Source of the DNA: Paenibacillus dakarensis
GTDB taxonomy: Bacteria; Bacillota; Bacilli; Paenibacillales; Paenibacillaceae
Assembly (NCBI RefSeq): GCF_001373415.1
Contig: NZ_CDSE01000010.1
Coordinates: 116,317 to 180,316 of the forward strand
Direction: 5' to 3'
Length of the DNA: 64,000 bases
This document shows, piece after piece, positions 11,011 through 19,602 of this stretch (position 1 is its first letter; each line of letters begins with the position of its first letter). A program made the translations under genes and the position numbers. The notes below the pieces were generated by a model. That model saw only the letters and a list, made by a program, of their open reading frames with translations. It did no database searches and had not been told where the DNA came from.

Positions 11011-11065
11011 AACGCCGGCTCAAAACCTGCAAGAGGTAGTTCATTGCAGGCTTGAAGCCAGCGTT
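11011..11065. repeat. Imperfect 22-bp inverted repeat
   Basis: AACGCCGGCT... at 11011-11032 pairs with ...AGCCAGCGTT at 11044-11065 with about four mismatches or wobbles and an 11-nt loop. It lies immediately downstream of the minus-strand DIP1984-like gene and may serve as its transcript end, although no clear T-run follows. The rest of 10832-11010 shows no gene. Confidence 0.5.
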
Positions 11066-11070
11066 TCCCC

Positions 11071-11595
11071 TTACTCCATATATTTTGCAGCGTCAAAAGG
11101 AATTTTGGAATGGTGGTTGGCATGCTCAATTAGAGACGATAGCTTCGTGACCTCGCGTTCCTTTTTGCGGGCAGCAGCCTGATACGCTTCCGGATCATAC
11201 AATGCCACAGTAAACAGCGTAACAGAACCGTCATGTCCCCGGCTGCTCTGCCGCTCCAGTTTCTTACGGGAGCCGAGATGGGCTAGCTGTCCGATTTCAT
11301 TGCGTATCTGCTTAGCCAGTTCAATTGCTTCCATGACAGTAATGCTGCCGCCGTTCCATGAAATCGTCTCGGTTGTATTTGATATGGCCATTAGCAGGTC
11401 AAGCTTTCTGTAATCAGCTGAAACCGTATCGATTTCCTCTGTAATAACGTCTACACTGCGTATAGGAAACTCGGCGGTTTCTCCTTTTTCAATGATGGTG
11501 CTGCTGTTGTTCATTCTTTCCTGCATCAATTGATTGATCAGGCGATTCATGGCTGCACGTACAGCCAAAGCTTCCGCCATCGTGATATGACTCAT
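11071..11595 (-). CDS. DIP1984-like (septicolysin-related) protein
   Basis: This 174-residue, helix-rich protein begins with MAEALAVRAAMNRLINQLMQERMNNS and continues with an ITEEIDTVSADYRKLDLLMAISNTT region and a C-terminal LYDPEAYQAAARKKEREVTKLSSLIEHANH block. The layout (AEAL-RA start, N-T in the middle, C-terminal coiled helix) resembles DIP1984-family proteins, which have been linked to septicolysin by name only. No signal peptide or membrane segment is present. The family call is from pattern memory and moderate; function is unknown. It is a single gene, transcribed in the same direction as the neighbouring WYL regulator. Confidence 0.45.
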   Translation of the reverse strand: MSHITMAEALAVRAAMNRLINQLMQERMNNSSTIIEKGETAEFPIRSVDVITEEIDTVSADYRKLDLLMAISNTTETISWNGGSITVMEAIELAKQIRNEIGQLAHLGSRKKLERQSSRGHDGSVTLFTVALYDPEAYQAAARKKEREVTKLSSLIEHANHHSKIPFDAAKYME

Positions 11596-11726
11596 TTGGT
11601 TCGGATCACCTCATTAATTAAACTCAACATTCTCTGTCCTTGTGTAGTCTTAGACGCTTCCCAAGGGGAAAGGTTGCAATATTCATTACTCAAATATAGT
11701 GATCAGCTTATTTTTACGATTATTGC

Positions 11727-12689
11727 TCAGGAACGGTACAGATTTAATCGGTCTTCTAAACTTGCCAAGAGTTCTTCCGGTATCTGCCTGATCTTGATAT
11801 CCCCGCCGAGGAATAGCAGCCAATTGGTTATTTCGGATAACTCTTCTGAACGATGAACCTGGATAAATGTCTTTAAAATCGCTGTAGTTTGAAAAGGACT
11901 CGTATATGATATCGTCAACTTTAATGGGTGATACTTTTTGAATTGGGCAATCGCCTTGGGACCAAGCTCAAGAACCAGGTTGAATGCTTCTTCATGCTTG
12001 TTTATTCTTTCTAGCATCTTTTTCTTGGCTGCTCTATTTTTCACAGCATATGATTGTACATCGATGAGATTATCGACGGGGATGGTCTGTCTTTTCTCTT
12101 CCTCCAGATTAAAGCCATCAATCAGCCACATACTTTTTTCACGATAAAGATGCAGGAGATAGATAGGGTAAGAGTGTATTTTCTTCTCTTCTTGGACAGA
12201 AATCAATAAGTAGTTGTCCATTAGAAGCAGCTGAATAAGCTTTTCTAACATCGGGTGAGGCAGGTCTGACAGATCAAGCAGGTCCGGATTGTGGGGGTTC
12301 GTTCCTTCAAACAGCAATACTTCATTTAATAGAACCAGATCATCCTGCTGATTTTTTGAGATGAGGCCAAGCAATTTTTCAGTTAAAGATTGTCGGCTCT
12401 TCAGGTAAGGAAGCTGCTGGTTTCTTGTAGCCATAAAAGCAATAAATAAGGCTTTAATCTCATTATCGGTAAATCGGACAGTTGGCAGAACAGAGTTATT
12501 CATGACAAAATAACCGCCATCCCTTCCAACCTCAGCGACAAGCGGCATCCCCATGGCTTCAATTTCCCTGATATCACGAATTGCTGTCGAGCGAGAGATA
12601 TTGAACTCCTGCATGATTTCTGAAATGGTAAAGTGGGCACGGTTATTGATATACCGCATGATGATATTAATTCGTTCAACTTTTTTCAT
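11727..12689 (-). CDS. WYL-domain transcriptional regulator (YafY-like)
   Basis: This 320-residue regulator has an N-terminal HTH_11/DeoR-type winged helix (residues 1-60: RINIIMRYINNRAHFTISEIMQEFNISRSTAIRDIREIEAMGMPL, then the wing VGRDGGYFV), then the WYL domain from about 140 to 220 (YLLHLYREKSMWLIDGFNLEE, the region that binds ligand), and a C-terminal WCX extension. It is divergent from the GyrI-like gene, with a 109-bp gap carrying a TTGACA at 12715-12720. It probably controls that gene pair and itself; the ligand is unknown. Confidence 0.85.
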   Translation of the reverse strand: MKKVERINIIMRYINNRAHFTISEIMQEFNISRSTAIRDIREIEAMGMPLVAEVGRDGGYFVMNNSVLPTVRFTDNEIKALFIAFMATRNQQLPYLKSRQSLTEKLLGLISKNQQDDLVLLNEVLLFEGTNPHNPDLLDLSDLPHPMLEKLIQLLLMDNYLLISVQEEKKIHSYPIYLLHLYREKSMWLIDGFNLEEEKRQTIPVDNLIDVQSYAVKNRAAKKKMLERINKHEEAFNLVLELGPKAIAQFKKYHPLKLTISYTSPFQTTAILKTFIQVHRSEELSEITNWLLFLGGDIKIRQIPEELLASLEDRLNLYRS

Positions 12690-12798
12690 CGGAACCCCTA
12701 AACAGTATCATTTTTTGACATGATTAAATACTATTATAAACCTATCAAGTGAAAAGATAAATCATTTGGTAAATACAAAGCAGAGGATGGTTTAGAAT

Positions 12799-13278
12799 AT
12801 GGGAAATTATACACTTGAGGAAAAAGACAGCTTTACCGTGTTAGGATTTGGTACGGAGCTTAAGAGCGATTACACAGATTATGCCGGCATAAACAAGGAG
12901 AAGGCAGAATTCTGGGAGGCCGTGAAACAAGATGGACGGCTCGATACATTAAAGGCAGTAGCCGACAATGACTATATATTTGCCGTAAACGAAGCGGTAA
13001 ATCACAAGATGATGTATTATGCCGGTGTCTTGTCTGAGGCGTCTTTGCCGGAAGCAACCCGGGTAATTCAATTCCCTAAAGGGGAATACCTGATTGTAAA
13101 AGGGGAAGGGAGAACGGCTGAAGAGTTGAGTACTATGCTTACGGGTGTAGCCTTTGGTCAAGTGCTGCCTGAAGCAAAGGATTATGCTTACGTTGGCGGA
13201 CCGAATGCAACGGTAGAGATGGGGCAGCGTGATGGATCCGTATTCGGTGAGATGTGGATTCCTGTTGTTAGGAAGTGA
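12799..13278 (+). CDS. GyrI-like small-molecule-binding protein
   Basis: The 159-residue protein has the GyrI-like/AraC effector-binding fold: an N-terminal strand EEKDSFTVLGFGTEL, the motif YYAGVLSEASLPEATRVIQFPKGEYLIVKGEG, and the C-terminal block GSVFGEMWIPVV. Members bind small hydrophobic or drug-like molecules and some hydrolyse them. It has no DNA-binding domain of its own. The stop overlaps the start region of the next gene, and the pair lies divergent from a WYL regulator, which suggests an inducible two-gene response unit. Confidence 0.8.
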   Translation: MGNYTLEEKDSFTVLGFGTELKSDYTDYAGINKEKAEFWEAVKQDGRLDTLKAVADNDYIFAVNEAVNHKMMYYAGVLSEASLPEATRVIQFPKGEYLIVKGEGRTAEELSTMLTGVAFGQVLPEAKDYAYVGGPNATVEMGQRDGSVFGEMWIPVVRK

Positions 13279-13298
13279 AATCTTTAGGAGGAAACAAG

Positions 13299-13763
13299 AT
13301 GTCGTATATCGTTGATTTTAAGAATGTGTCAACAGTTGGTCTGGAATCATCGCCCGTAGCAGACGCTCTTGCCGGTTTACGAGCGAATGAAGCCCGTTAC
13401 TTCATGAACAAGTACAAACATGAATTTACGGTGACACCGGCAAGTAAAAGCCAGGATACACTTGATTATGTGAACCGGGTTTTGAAAGAAGAACGTAACA
13501 TTGAGTTTGCGGCCAAGCCTCTGGAAACATCGCGTTTTCAAGTGGAAAATATCCAATTTGCCTACGTCTTTTATGAGGATGGCCTTGGTCTTAATGTCAT
13601 GTATACGGTGAATGACCCTAAGAAGCGCGCTGTTGGTTTTAAGCTTTCCGAGGGGATGGAGGTCCCAGCGGAGTTAGAAGGAAAATTCAAGTTTGCCAGA
13701 CAGAAGTCGAAATTAGCCGGAACGATTCGGGGATCGTTTTTTGTGATTAAAGGAGAGTATTAA
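13299..13763 (+). CDS. Conserved protein of unknown function, partner of the GyrI-like gene
   Basis: ATG at 13299 is chosen because AGGAGG at 13286-13291 is well placed; an earlier ATG at 13275 overlaps the previous gene and has no good site. The 154 residues form an apparently soluble alpha/beta protein (NVSTVGLESSPVADALAGLRANEARYFMNKYKHEF near the start; FKFARQKSKLAGTIRGSFFVIKGEY at the end). I do not recognise the family. Its tight coupling to the GyrI-like gene suggests a shared role in sensing or binding a small molecule. Confidence 0.65.
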   Translation: MSYIVDFKNVSTVGLESSPVADALAGLRANEARYFMNKYKHEFTVTPASKSQDTLDYVNRVLKEERNIEFAAKPLETSRFQVENIQFAYVFYEDGLGLNVMYTVNDPKKRAVGFKLSEGMEVPAELEGKFKFARQKSKLAGTIRGSFFVIKGEY

Positions 13764-13839
13764 AGAGTGCGCGGTTAAAGCTGTGAACTCACGGCCCATT
13801 AACTTTCCTTATCAAAGTCGAAAACAGTTTGGCGTGAAG

Positions 13840-13900
13840 AGCCGGAGAAGCCCTCTCCCCGATCATTATGATCCGGGGGGGAGACTTCTCCGGCTTTTTT
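13840..13900 (+). terminator. Terminator after the GyrI-like pair
   Basis: AGCCGGAGAAG and CTTCTCCGGCT form an 11-bp perfect stem enclosing further GC pairing (CTCCCC/GGGGGAG), then six T residues. Confidence 0.9.
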
Positions 13901-13971
13901 GACGAAAGACTGAGAGCCTGCCTTAAAACCACAACTTCCCACAAAAGTATATGATGAAAATCATAATTATG

Positions 13972-14001
13972 TTGACTAATCAAAATGTAAGCGTTTATAA
14001 T
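13972..14001 (+). promoter_or_regulatory. Promoter of the phosphoesterase/ABC operon
   Basis: TTGACT at 13972-13977 and TATAAT at 13996-14001 with an 18-bp spacer. Transcription would start near 14008, about 95 nt before the first gene. Confidence 0.7.
13986..13999. promoter_or_regulatory. CcpA cre box over the -10
   Basis: TGTAAGCGTTTATA matches the cre consensus TGWNANCGNTNWCA at all but one fixed position. It overlaps the spacer and the -10, so CcpA binding would block initiation when preferred sugars are present. Confidence 0.65.
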
Positions 14002-14103
14002 ACAGAAAATCATGAATGATTCCACACAAAAACAACATGAATCGAAGTAGAACGTTCTCACAACTTTAGCTAGGGTTAGTAAACGACAACAAGGAGGCCA
14101 TGC

Positions 14104-14946
14104 ATGCCAAAATTCATTTTTGTTGTTCTGGATGGTTTGCGATTTGATACGGCTATTTCCCAAATGGGGTATATGTCTCATCTCGTGGAAAAGTCTAAGG
14201 CATCTCTCTACAAGGTCAAATCAGAGCTGCCAAGTCTTTCACGTCCGCTTTACGAGGTATTGTTGACTGGTACGCCAAGTTGGCAAAACGGCATAACCGG
14301 TAATCAGGTGGTGCGGCTGTCCCGCCAGCAAAGTCTGTTTCATCTGGCGCGTAACAAAGGGCTTACAACAGCAGCTGCCGCCTATTTCTGGGTAAGTGAG
14401 CTTTATAACCGTGCGCCGTTTGATTATTTACAGGATCGAGAACAGCATGAATTGAACCACCCTATTCAACACGGGAAATTTTACTTCGATGATACATACC
14501 CCGATACACATTTATTTGCAGATGCAGAGTATTTGCGCCGAACGTACGACCCGGACTTTCTCTATATTCATTCCATGAACATTGACGACAGTGGTCATAA
14601 ATATACCTCAGATTCTAAGGAATACCGGGGAAAGGCTCTTATTGCCGACAGTATTCTGGCTCAGCTGTTACCTGTCTGGATGAAAGAGAACTACCATATC
14701 CTGATTACAGCCGATCATGGCATGAATGAAGACGGTCATCATGGCGGAACAGGCAACGGGGAACGGGATGTTCCTATGTTCGTCATAAGCTCGTTATTTG
14801 AGCCGGGTGTCTACACGGATGAATATGTGCCGCAGCTTGCTCTTGCTCCTTTAGGCGCTAGTCTGTTAGGACTCGAGCCCTCCCATGATATGATGCCATT
14901 CCTAATTCCGGGTTTCCATAACAAGCGACACGGGATGGAAGTATAA
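14104..14946 (+). CDS. Alkaline-phosphatase-superfamily phosphodiesterase
   Basis: This 280-residue cytoplasmic enzyme has the type I phosphodiesterase/nucleotide pyrophosphatase fold. Metal ligands and the nucleophile are visible: FVVLDGLRFD (Asp-10), PSLSRP (nucleophile Ser-46), MNIDDSGH, and TADHGMNEDGHHGG near the C-terminus. Members cleave phosphodiesters or pyrophosphates, or phosphonate and phosphoglycerol bonds. No signal peptide is present, so it acts on imported substrate. It is the first gene of an operon with a full ABC importer, a DeoR regulator and a PHP phosphoesterase, which supports an organophosphate ester as substrate. RBS AAGGAGG. The exact substrate cannot be read from the sequence. 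Confidence 0.8.
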   Translation: MPKFIFVVLDGLRFDTAISQMGYMSHLVEKSKASLYKVKSELPSLSRPLYEVLLTGTPSWQNGITGNQVVRLSRQQSLFHLARNKGLTTAAAAYFWVSELYNRAPFDYLQDREQHELNHPIQHGKFYFDDTYPDTHLFADAEYLRRTYDPDFLYIHSMNIDDSGHKYTSDSKEYRGKALIADSILAQLLPVWMKENYHILITADHGMNEDGHHGGTGNGERDVPMFVISSLFEPGVYTDEYVPQLALAPLGASLLGLEPSHDMMPFLIPGFHNKRHGMEV

Positions 14947-14982
14947 AAAAGCCAGTTAATCAAAACGAGGAGGACGATTTTG

Positions 14983-16107
14983 TTGAAAACAATCTTTGGA
15001 AAAAGAACGTTCATGACTGTAGCTGCGGGGATGCTTGCTTTTAGTTTGGCCGCATGCGGAAATTCAGAGGAGAGTGGCAGCAAACAAGGAGGCAAGGGCA
15101 GTCAGGACGCCGGTCCAGTGCTGACGCTGGAGGAGCTGGCTCCGCTAGCCAAGGAGGAAGGCAAGGTCGTTAGTGTGGGCATGCCGGATACCTGGGCTAA
15201 CTGGAAGGATACCTGGGCTGATTTGACGAACAAGTACGGCTTGGAGCATTCCGATACGGACATGGGAAGCGCCGATGAGATTAATAAGTTTGCAGCTGAG
15301 AAGAACAAGCCGACCGCAGATATTGGCGATGTTGGAATCGCGTTCGGACCGGTTGCGGTAGAGAAAGGAGTTACCCAGCCTTATAAAACCCAGTATTGGG
15401 ATGAAATCCCGGAGTGGGCCAAGGATAAGGATGGTCACTGGATGGTTGCATACACCGGAAGTATAGGCATTCTCTGTAATAAAGAATTAGTCAGCAAGTG
15501 CCCGACAAGTTGGGCGGATATGGAAAGTGCCACTGATTATCAAATAGCGCTTGGTGATGTAATCGGTGCAGCCCAAGCTCAACACGTCATTTTAGCAGCA
15601 GCGTTCGCCTTTGGCGGCGATGAGAGTAACATTCAGCCGGGGCTGGATTACTTTAAGCGTTTGGCGGAGAAGGGCCGGCTGTCGAAGGTGGATATCTCGG
15701 TTGCCAACATCCAGAAGGGTGAAGTAGCTGTGGGACTGATGTGGGACTTTAATGCACTTGGCAACCGCGATCAGCTCGGACCTGACAAGTTCGAGGTAGC
15801 GATTCCCGAGGAAGGAAGTGTTATCAGCGGATACGCTACCATCATTAACAAGTACGCCCCTCATCCGAATGCTGCCAAGCTGGCCCGCACCTATATTTTG
15901 AGCGATGAGGGACAGATCAATCTGGCTAAGGGATATGCTCGTCCAATCCGTTCCAGCGTAAAATTGCCCGCGGAAGTGGAGGCGAAACTGATACCGCAGG
16001 GAGAGTATAAAAACACCAAGCCAATCAAGGATTATAAGGTATGGGAAAACACGGTGAAGGAGCTTAGTATCAAATGGCAGGAAGAAGTGCAAATTCATAT
16101 AAAATAA
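14983..16107 (+). CDS. ABC transporter substrate-binding lipoprotein (AfuA/PhnS-like)
   Basis: TTG at 14983 is best placed behind GAGGAGGA (14967-14974); TTG at 14980 is the alternative. A lipoprotein signal peptide ends in LAACGN, with the lipidated Cys near residue 25. The mature protein is a type II periplasmic-binding fold of the iron/polyamine/phosphonate class (WANWKDTWADLTNKYGL, VAYTGSIGILCNKELV, AKLARTYILSDEGQINLAKGYARPI). It should deliver substrate to the two permeases that follow. Given the flanking phosphodiesterase and PHP genes, an organophosphate is more likely than ferric iron or a polyamine, but this is inference. Confidence 0.8.
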   Translation: MKTIFGKRTFMTVAAGMLAFSLAACGNSEESGSKQGGKGSQDAGPVLTLEELAPLAKEEGKVVSVGMPDTWANWKDTWADLTNKYGLEHSDTDMGSADEINKFAAEKNKPTADIGDVGIAFGPVAVEKGVTQPYKTQYWDEIPEWAKDKDGHWMVAYTGSIGILCNKELVSKCPTSWADMESATDYQIALGDVIGAAQAQHVILAAAFAFGGDESNIQPGLDYFKRLAEKGRLSKVDISVANIQKGEVAVGLMWDFNALGNRDQLGPDKFEVAIPEEGSVISGYATIINKYAPHPNAAKLARTYILSDEGQINLAKGYARPIRSSVKLPAEVEAKLIPQGEYKNTKPIKDYKVWENTVKELSIKWQEEVQIHIK

Positions 16108-16925
16108 TGTACGTGCTGCTCGTTCCTTTCTTCCTATGGATATTCGCCTTTCTGTTTCTCCCGGCGTTTTCCATGTTTTACTCCAGTTTTCAGAATGAAG
16201 GCGGCGGTGGGTTTACGCTCGACCAATATGTGAAGGCGCTGACAAATCCGCTCTACTCGAAGGCAATTGGAAATAGTGTGCTCTTATCACTCGTTTCCAG
16301 TTTTGTCGGAATTATCATTGCGGTCATTGCCGCTTACTCGTTCACAACCTTTTCTTCAAGAATACGAGACCGTCTGCTGAATGTCTCCAACATCATGACG
16401 AACTTTGCCGGCGTTCCTTTGGCCTTTGCTTTCATGATTCTGTTCGGTACCAACGGAATGATGACATTATTATTTCAGAAGCTGGGCCTGTCATTTTTAG
16501 TTTTTGATTTGTATACATGGAGTGGTCTCGCCTGGGTGTATATCTATTTCCAGGTTCCTATGGGCATTTTGCTGATCTACCCGTCCTTATACGCTATCCG
16601 GACGGAATGGAAGGAAGCTTCTTCATTGCTCGGCGCCAGCACTTGGCAGTTCTGGCGCCGGATCGGCATACCTGTTCTTTTACCGGGAATTGCCGGAACG
16701 TTCAGTGTACTGTTTGCCAACAGTATGGGAGCCTATGCAACCGCTTATGCGCTGGCGCTTAGAAATTTCAATTTGCTGCCTATCCAAATAGGCGGCTTGG
16801 TCTCAGGTGACATATTCCCACGTCAGGAACTTGGCAGCGCACTGGCCGTTATCCTGTTTCTCATTCTGGTCATTGCCATGCTGGTTAACGAGAAAATGCT
16901 TCAGCTGACAAGGAAGGAGAGGTAG
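16074..16925 (+). CDS. ABC transporter permease (PotB/PhnU-like)
   Basis: The 283-residue protein has six predicted membrane helices and the permease EAA loop (EWKEASSLLGASTWQFWRRIGIPVLLPG) that contacts the ATPase. The start at 16074 overlaps the end of the binding-protein gene by 34 nt and has AAGGAG at a workable distance; an ATG at 16107 is a shorter alternative that would begin directly in the first helix. It pairs with the next gene to form the membrane channel. Confidence 0.85.
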   Translation: MAGRSANSYKIMYVLLVPFFLWIFAFLFLPAFSMFYSSFQNEGGGGFTLDQYVKALTNPLYSKAIGNSVLLSLVSSFVGIIIAVIAAYSFTTFSSRIRDRLLNVSNIMTNFAGVPLAFAFMILFGTNGMMTLLFQKLGLSFLVFDLYTWSGLAWVYIYFQVPMGILLIYPSLYAIRTEWKEASSLLGASTWQFWRRIGIPVLLPGIAGTFSVLFANSMGAYATAYALALRNFNLLPIQIGGLVSGDIFPRQELGSALAVILFLILVIAMLVNEKMLQLTRKER

Positions 16926-16926
16926 T

Positions 16927-17775
16927 ATGCAAACCAACGCCAACGGCAAAAAGCAAGGCGGACGGGTCTGGCATCTGACCGTAACCACTCTGGTGCTCAT
17001 TTTCTTACTCCTTCCGCTGCTGGTTACGATTCTTTTCTCGATCAGCACCGTTTGGGAGAACAGCATTTTGCCAAAGGGTATTACGTTTAAATGGTACATT
17101 GAGCTTCTCTCTGATGAGAGGTTCTTAATGGCCCTGGGACGCTCCTTTCTTGTCGCGTTAATTACGGTAACCTTGACGCTTCTTATCACGGTGCCGACCA
17201 TATTTTTGATTTCGTTATACTTTCCGCGCCTGGATAAGGTACTCAAGATCATAGTCATGCTGCCGTTTGCTCTGCCGGGAGTTGTTGCAGCAGTAGGTCT
17301 GATTAAACTCTACTCGTCACCACCGGTCGCTCTTTCCGGCACCATTTGGATTTTAATCGGTGTATATTTTGTTATCATTTTGCCCTTCGTTTATACGAGC
17401 ACCCGGAATTCACTCCGGTCGGTCAATGCGCCGGAGCTTATGGAAGCCGCTGAGATTCTTGGATCAAGCAAGGCAAATGCTTTCCTGCGAGTCATCCTGC
17501 CGAACATTATGCCGGGCGTAATTGTAGCAAGCTTGTTGTCGTTCTCAATCATATTCGGTGAATTTGTATTAGCCAATATGCTTGTTGGCGGCAGTTACGA
17601 AGTAGTGCAGGTGTATTTGTTCCGGATTCTAGGCACTGATGGACACGCTTCAAGTGCAACCATCGTCACTTTCTTTGCCCTGGTATCTGTCTTGTTTGCT
17701 CTCGTATTGAAAATCGGTGACCGCAATTCACGGACCATGCTGCCGTCTGACGGCGAAGAGGAGGGATCGGCTTGA
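16927..17775 (+). CDS. ABC transporter permease (PotC/PhnV-like)
   Basis: A 282-residue membrane protein with six helices and an EAA loop (PELMEAAEILGSSKANAFLRVILPNIMPG). It starts one base after the previous stop with AAGGAGAGG as ribosome binding site and ends overlapping the ATPase start, so the transporter genes are translationally coupled. It forms the second half of the heterodimeric channel. Confidence 0.85.
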   Translation: MQTNANGKKQGGRVWHLTVTTLVLIFLLLPLLVTILFSISTVWENSILPKGITFKWYIELLSDERFLMALGRSFLVALITVTLTLLITVPTIFLISLYFPRLDKVLKIIVMLPFALPGVVAAVGLIKLYSSPPVALSGTIWILIGVYFVIILPFVYTSTRNSLRSVNAPELMEAAEILGSSKANAFLRVILPNIMPGVIVASLLSFSIIFGEFVLANMLVGGSYEVVQVYLFRILGTDGHASSATIVTFFALVSVLFALVLKIGDRNSRTMLPSDGEEEGSA

Positions 17776-18806
17776 GCTTTGTCGAGCTTCGTAATATATC
17801 CAAAACATATGGCAAGAACCGGGTATTAGACCGGGTCTCCCTAACCATTAATGAGGGGGAGTTCATTACACTCCTCGGACCTAGCGGCTGCGGCAAGAGT
17901 ACTCTGCTGCGGGCCGTAGCCGGGCTTAATGACATTGACGAGGGGGGCTCCATTCTGGTTGGCGGCCGTGATATTACACAGCTGCCCCCCAAGAAACGCA
18001 ATGTCGGTATGGTATTTCAGTCTTACGCGCTATTTCCTAACATGACTGTTTACGATAATATTGCATTCGGTCTGAAGATGGATGGGCTCAGCAAGGCGGA
18101 GATCCGTCCGCTGGTAGAAGAAATGCTCGGTATTATTGATCTGAAAGGCAAGGAGAAACGTTACCCGAATCAGCTCTCCGGTGGTCAGCAGCAGCGGGTT
18201 GCATTAGCTCGTTCCCTGGTTAAGAGACCAACGGTTCTACTGCTCGACGAGCCGCTTAGTGCACTTGATGCAAAAATCCGGCGTAGCTTGCGCAATGAAA
18301 TCCGCGCAATTCAACAGAAGCTGAATATGACCACGATTTTTGTAACACATGATCAGGAAGAGGCACTGACCGTTTCTGACCGGATATTTGTCATGAATCA
18401 CGGTATAGTCGAGCAGGTCGGCAGCCCGAATGAAATATATACCTCCCCTGCAAGCGAATACGTTGCACGTTTCATTGGTAACTACAATGTATGGAGCCGG
18501 GAGCAGTTGGAGGGTCTTCCGCTGCGCGGCCTTCCTGATCAGGGTGATATGTTTGCGGTTCGTCCTGAAGCCATCCGTATTGAGCGTCCGGACGTAGAGC
18601 CAAGCGGCGATGAAATTGCTGCAGACGGCACGATTTCAATGGTTTCAATTCTTGGAAACGTGCTTCGATTCGAGGTGCTTGTATCCGGATTGCCCGTAAC
18701 CGTTGATGTTCTAAGTGGACAATCCATTGAACATTTGCCGTCAGGGACGGCCGTTCGGCTGCTTATTCCTCGGAAAGAGTGGAAGAGCGTCCAAAAATCG
18801 TCTTAA
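17772..18806 (+). CDS. ABC transporter ATP-binding protein (PotA/FbpC-like)
   Basis: The TTG start overlaps the permease stop (TTGA) behind GAGGAGG. The 344-residue protein contains Walker A GPSGCGKSTLL, Q-loop FQSYALFP, signature LSGGQQQRVALARSL, Walker B VLLLDEPLSALD and switch His VTHDQEEA, followed from about residue 240 by a TOBE-like regulatory domain (FAVRPEAIRIERPD). It energises the importer. Unlike the two CUT1 importers downstream in this window, this system encodes its own ATPase. Confidence 0.88.
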   Translation: MSFVELRNISKTYGKNRVLDRVSLTINEGEFITLLGPSGCGKSTLLRAVAGLNDIDEGGSILVGGRDITQLPPKKRNVGMVFQSYALFPNMTVYDNIAFGLKMDGLSKAEIRPLVEEMLGIIDLKGKEKRYPNQLSGGQQQRVALARSLVKRPTVLLLDEPLSALDAKIRRSLRNEIRAIQQKLNMTTIFVTHDQEEALTVSDRIFVMNHGIVEQVGSPNEIYTSPASEYVARFIGNYNVWSREQLEGLPLRGLPDQGDMFAVRPEAIRIERPDVEPSGDEIAADGTISMVSILGNVLRFEVLVSGLPVTVDVLSGQSIEHLPSGTAVRLLIPRKEWKSVQKSS

Positions 18807-18819
18807 GGAGCGAGTTTTC

Positions 18820-19602
18820 GTGTCGTTGTCATTCGAGAAACGAAGGAAAAAGATACTGGAGAACCTGGGCAGAGAGGATCGTGTCGAGGTACCTGTACTG
18901 GCCGAGGAGTTCCATGTTTCGACCGAAACGATTCGACGCGATCTGGAACGTCTGGATCGGGAGGGTAAGCTCAAGAAGGTTTATGGGGGAGCTGTTAAAG
19001 TCCGATCTGATTCCCTTGAGCTGCCGTTTGAGGAAAAAACCCAGCTTTATGCGAAGGAGAAAGCCGCCATCGGTCGTTTCGCTGCCTCGATGGTGGAGGA
19101 TGGCGATACGCTTATGCTTGGCAGTGGCACAACCACAATTGAAATCATTCGCAATCTGACGAATTGCCGTGATGTCACGATTGTGACTCACTCCACGCCA
19201 ACGATGCTGCTCGCCATGGAAATATTCCCCGGTAAAATCATCTTTATCGGCGGGGAGGTTAATAAACGCCAGAAATCCATGTCAGGCCCGCTGGCAGAAC
19301 TTATGTTGAAGCAGCTGCGTGTAAACAAGGCATTTATCTCGGTCGGTGGATTATCGATTGCCGAAGGCATAACCGATTACGAGCTTTCTGAGGTGAATAT
19401 TTCTCGTAAAATGATGGAACGTGCAGATGAATGTGTAATTTTGGCGGATTCATCCAAGTTTGGGAAAGCGACATTTGCCAATGTTTGTTCTCTGGACGAA
19501 GTATATGCAATTATTACAGACCGTCAAGTCTCCCAAGAGTGGCGGCAATACTTAGCTGAGAAAGATATAGCATTATGGATAGCTGATGAGGAGGACAACT
19601 AG
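18820..19602 (+). CDS. DeoR-family transcriptional repressor
   Basis: The GTG at 18820 fits AAGGAG at 18805-18810; an upstream open frame inside the ATPase gene is not used. The 260-residue protein has the DeoR winged helix (VLAEEFHVSTETIRRDLERLDREGKLKKVYGGAV) and the DeoRC sensor domain (ESKAAIG-type EKAAIGRFAA, GSGTTTIEIIRNL, STPTMLLA, ILADSSKFGK). DeoRC domains sense phosphorylated sugars or related metabolites. Position within the operon makes it the probable local regulator, responding to the imported phosphate compound or its product. Confidence 0.85.
   Translation: MSLSFEKRRKKILENLGREDRVEVPVLAEEFHVSTETIRRDLERLDREGKLKKVYGGAVKVRSDSLELPFEEKTQLYAKEKAAIGRFAASMVEDGDTLMLGSGTTTIEIIRNLTNCRDVTIVTHSTPTMLLAMEIFPGKIIFIGGEVNKRQKSMSGPLAELMLKQLRVNKAFISVGGLSIAEGITDYELSEVNISRKMMERADECVILADSSKFGKATFANVCSLDEVYAIITDRQVSQEWRQYLAEKDIALWIADEEDN

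Noticed and set aside
11530..11856. Plus-strand open frame between the DIP1984-like and WYL genes
   Set aside because: It overlaps both genes in antisense and shows no protein-like pattern.
14983..18806. Ferric-iron importer as the function of the first ABC system
   Set aside because: The protein families allow it, but no Fur box or iron genes are near, and the operon contains two phosphoesterases.
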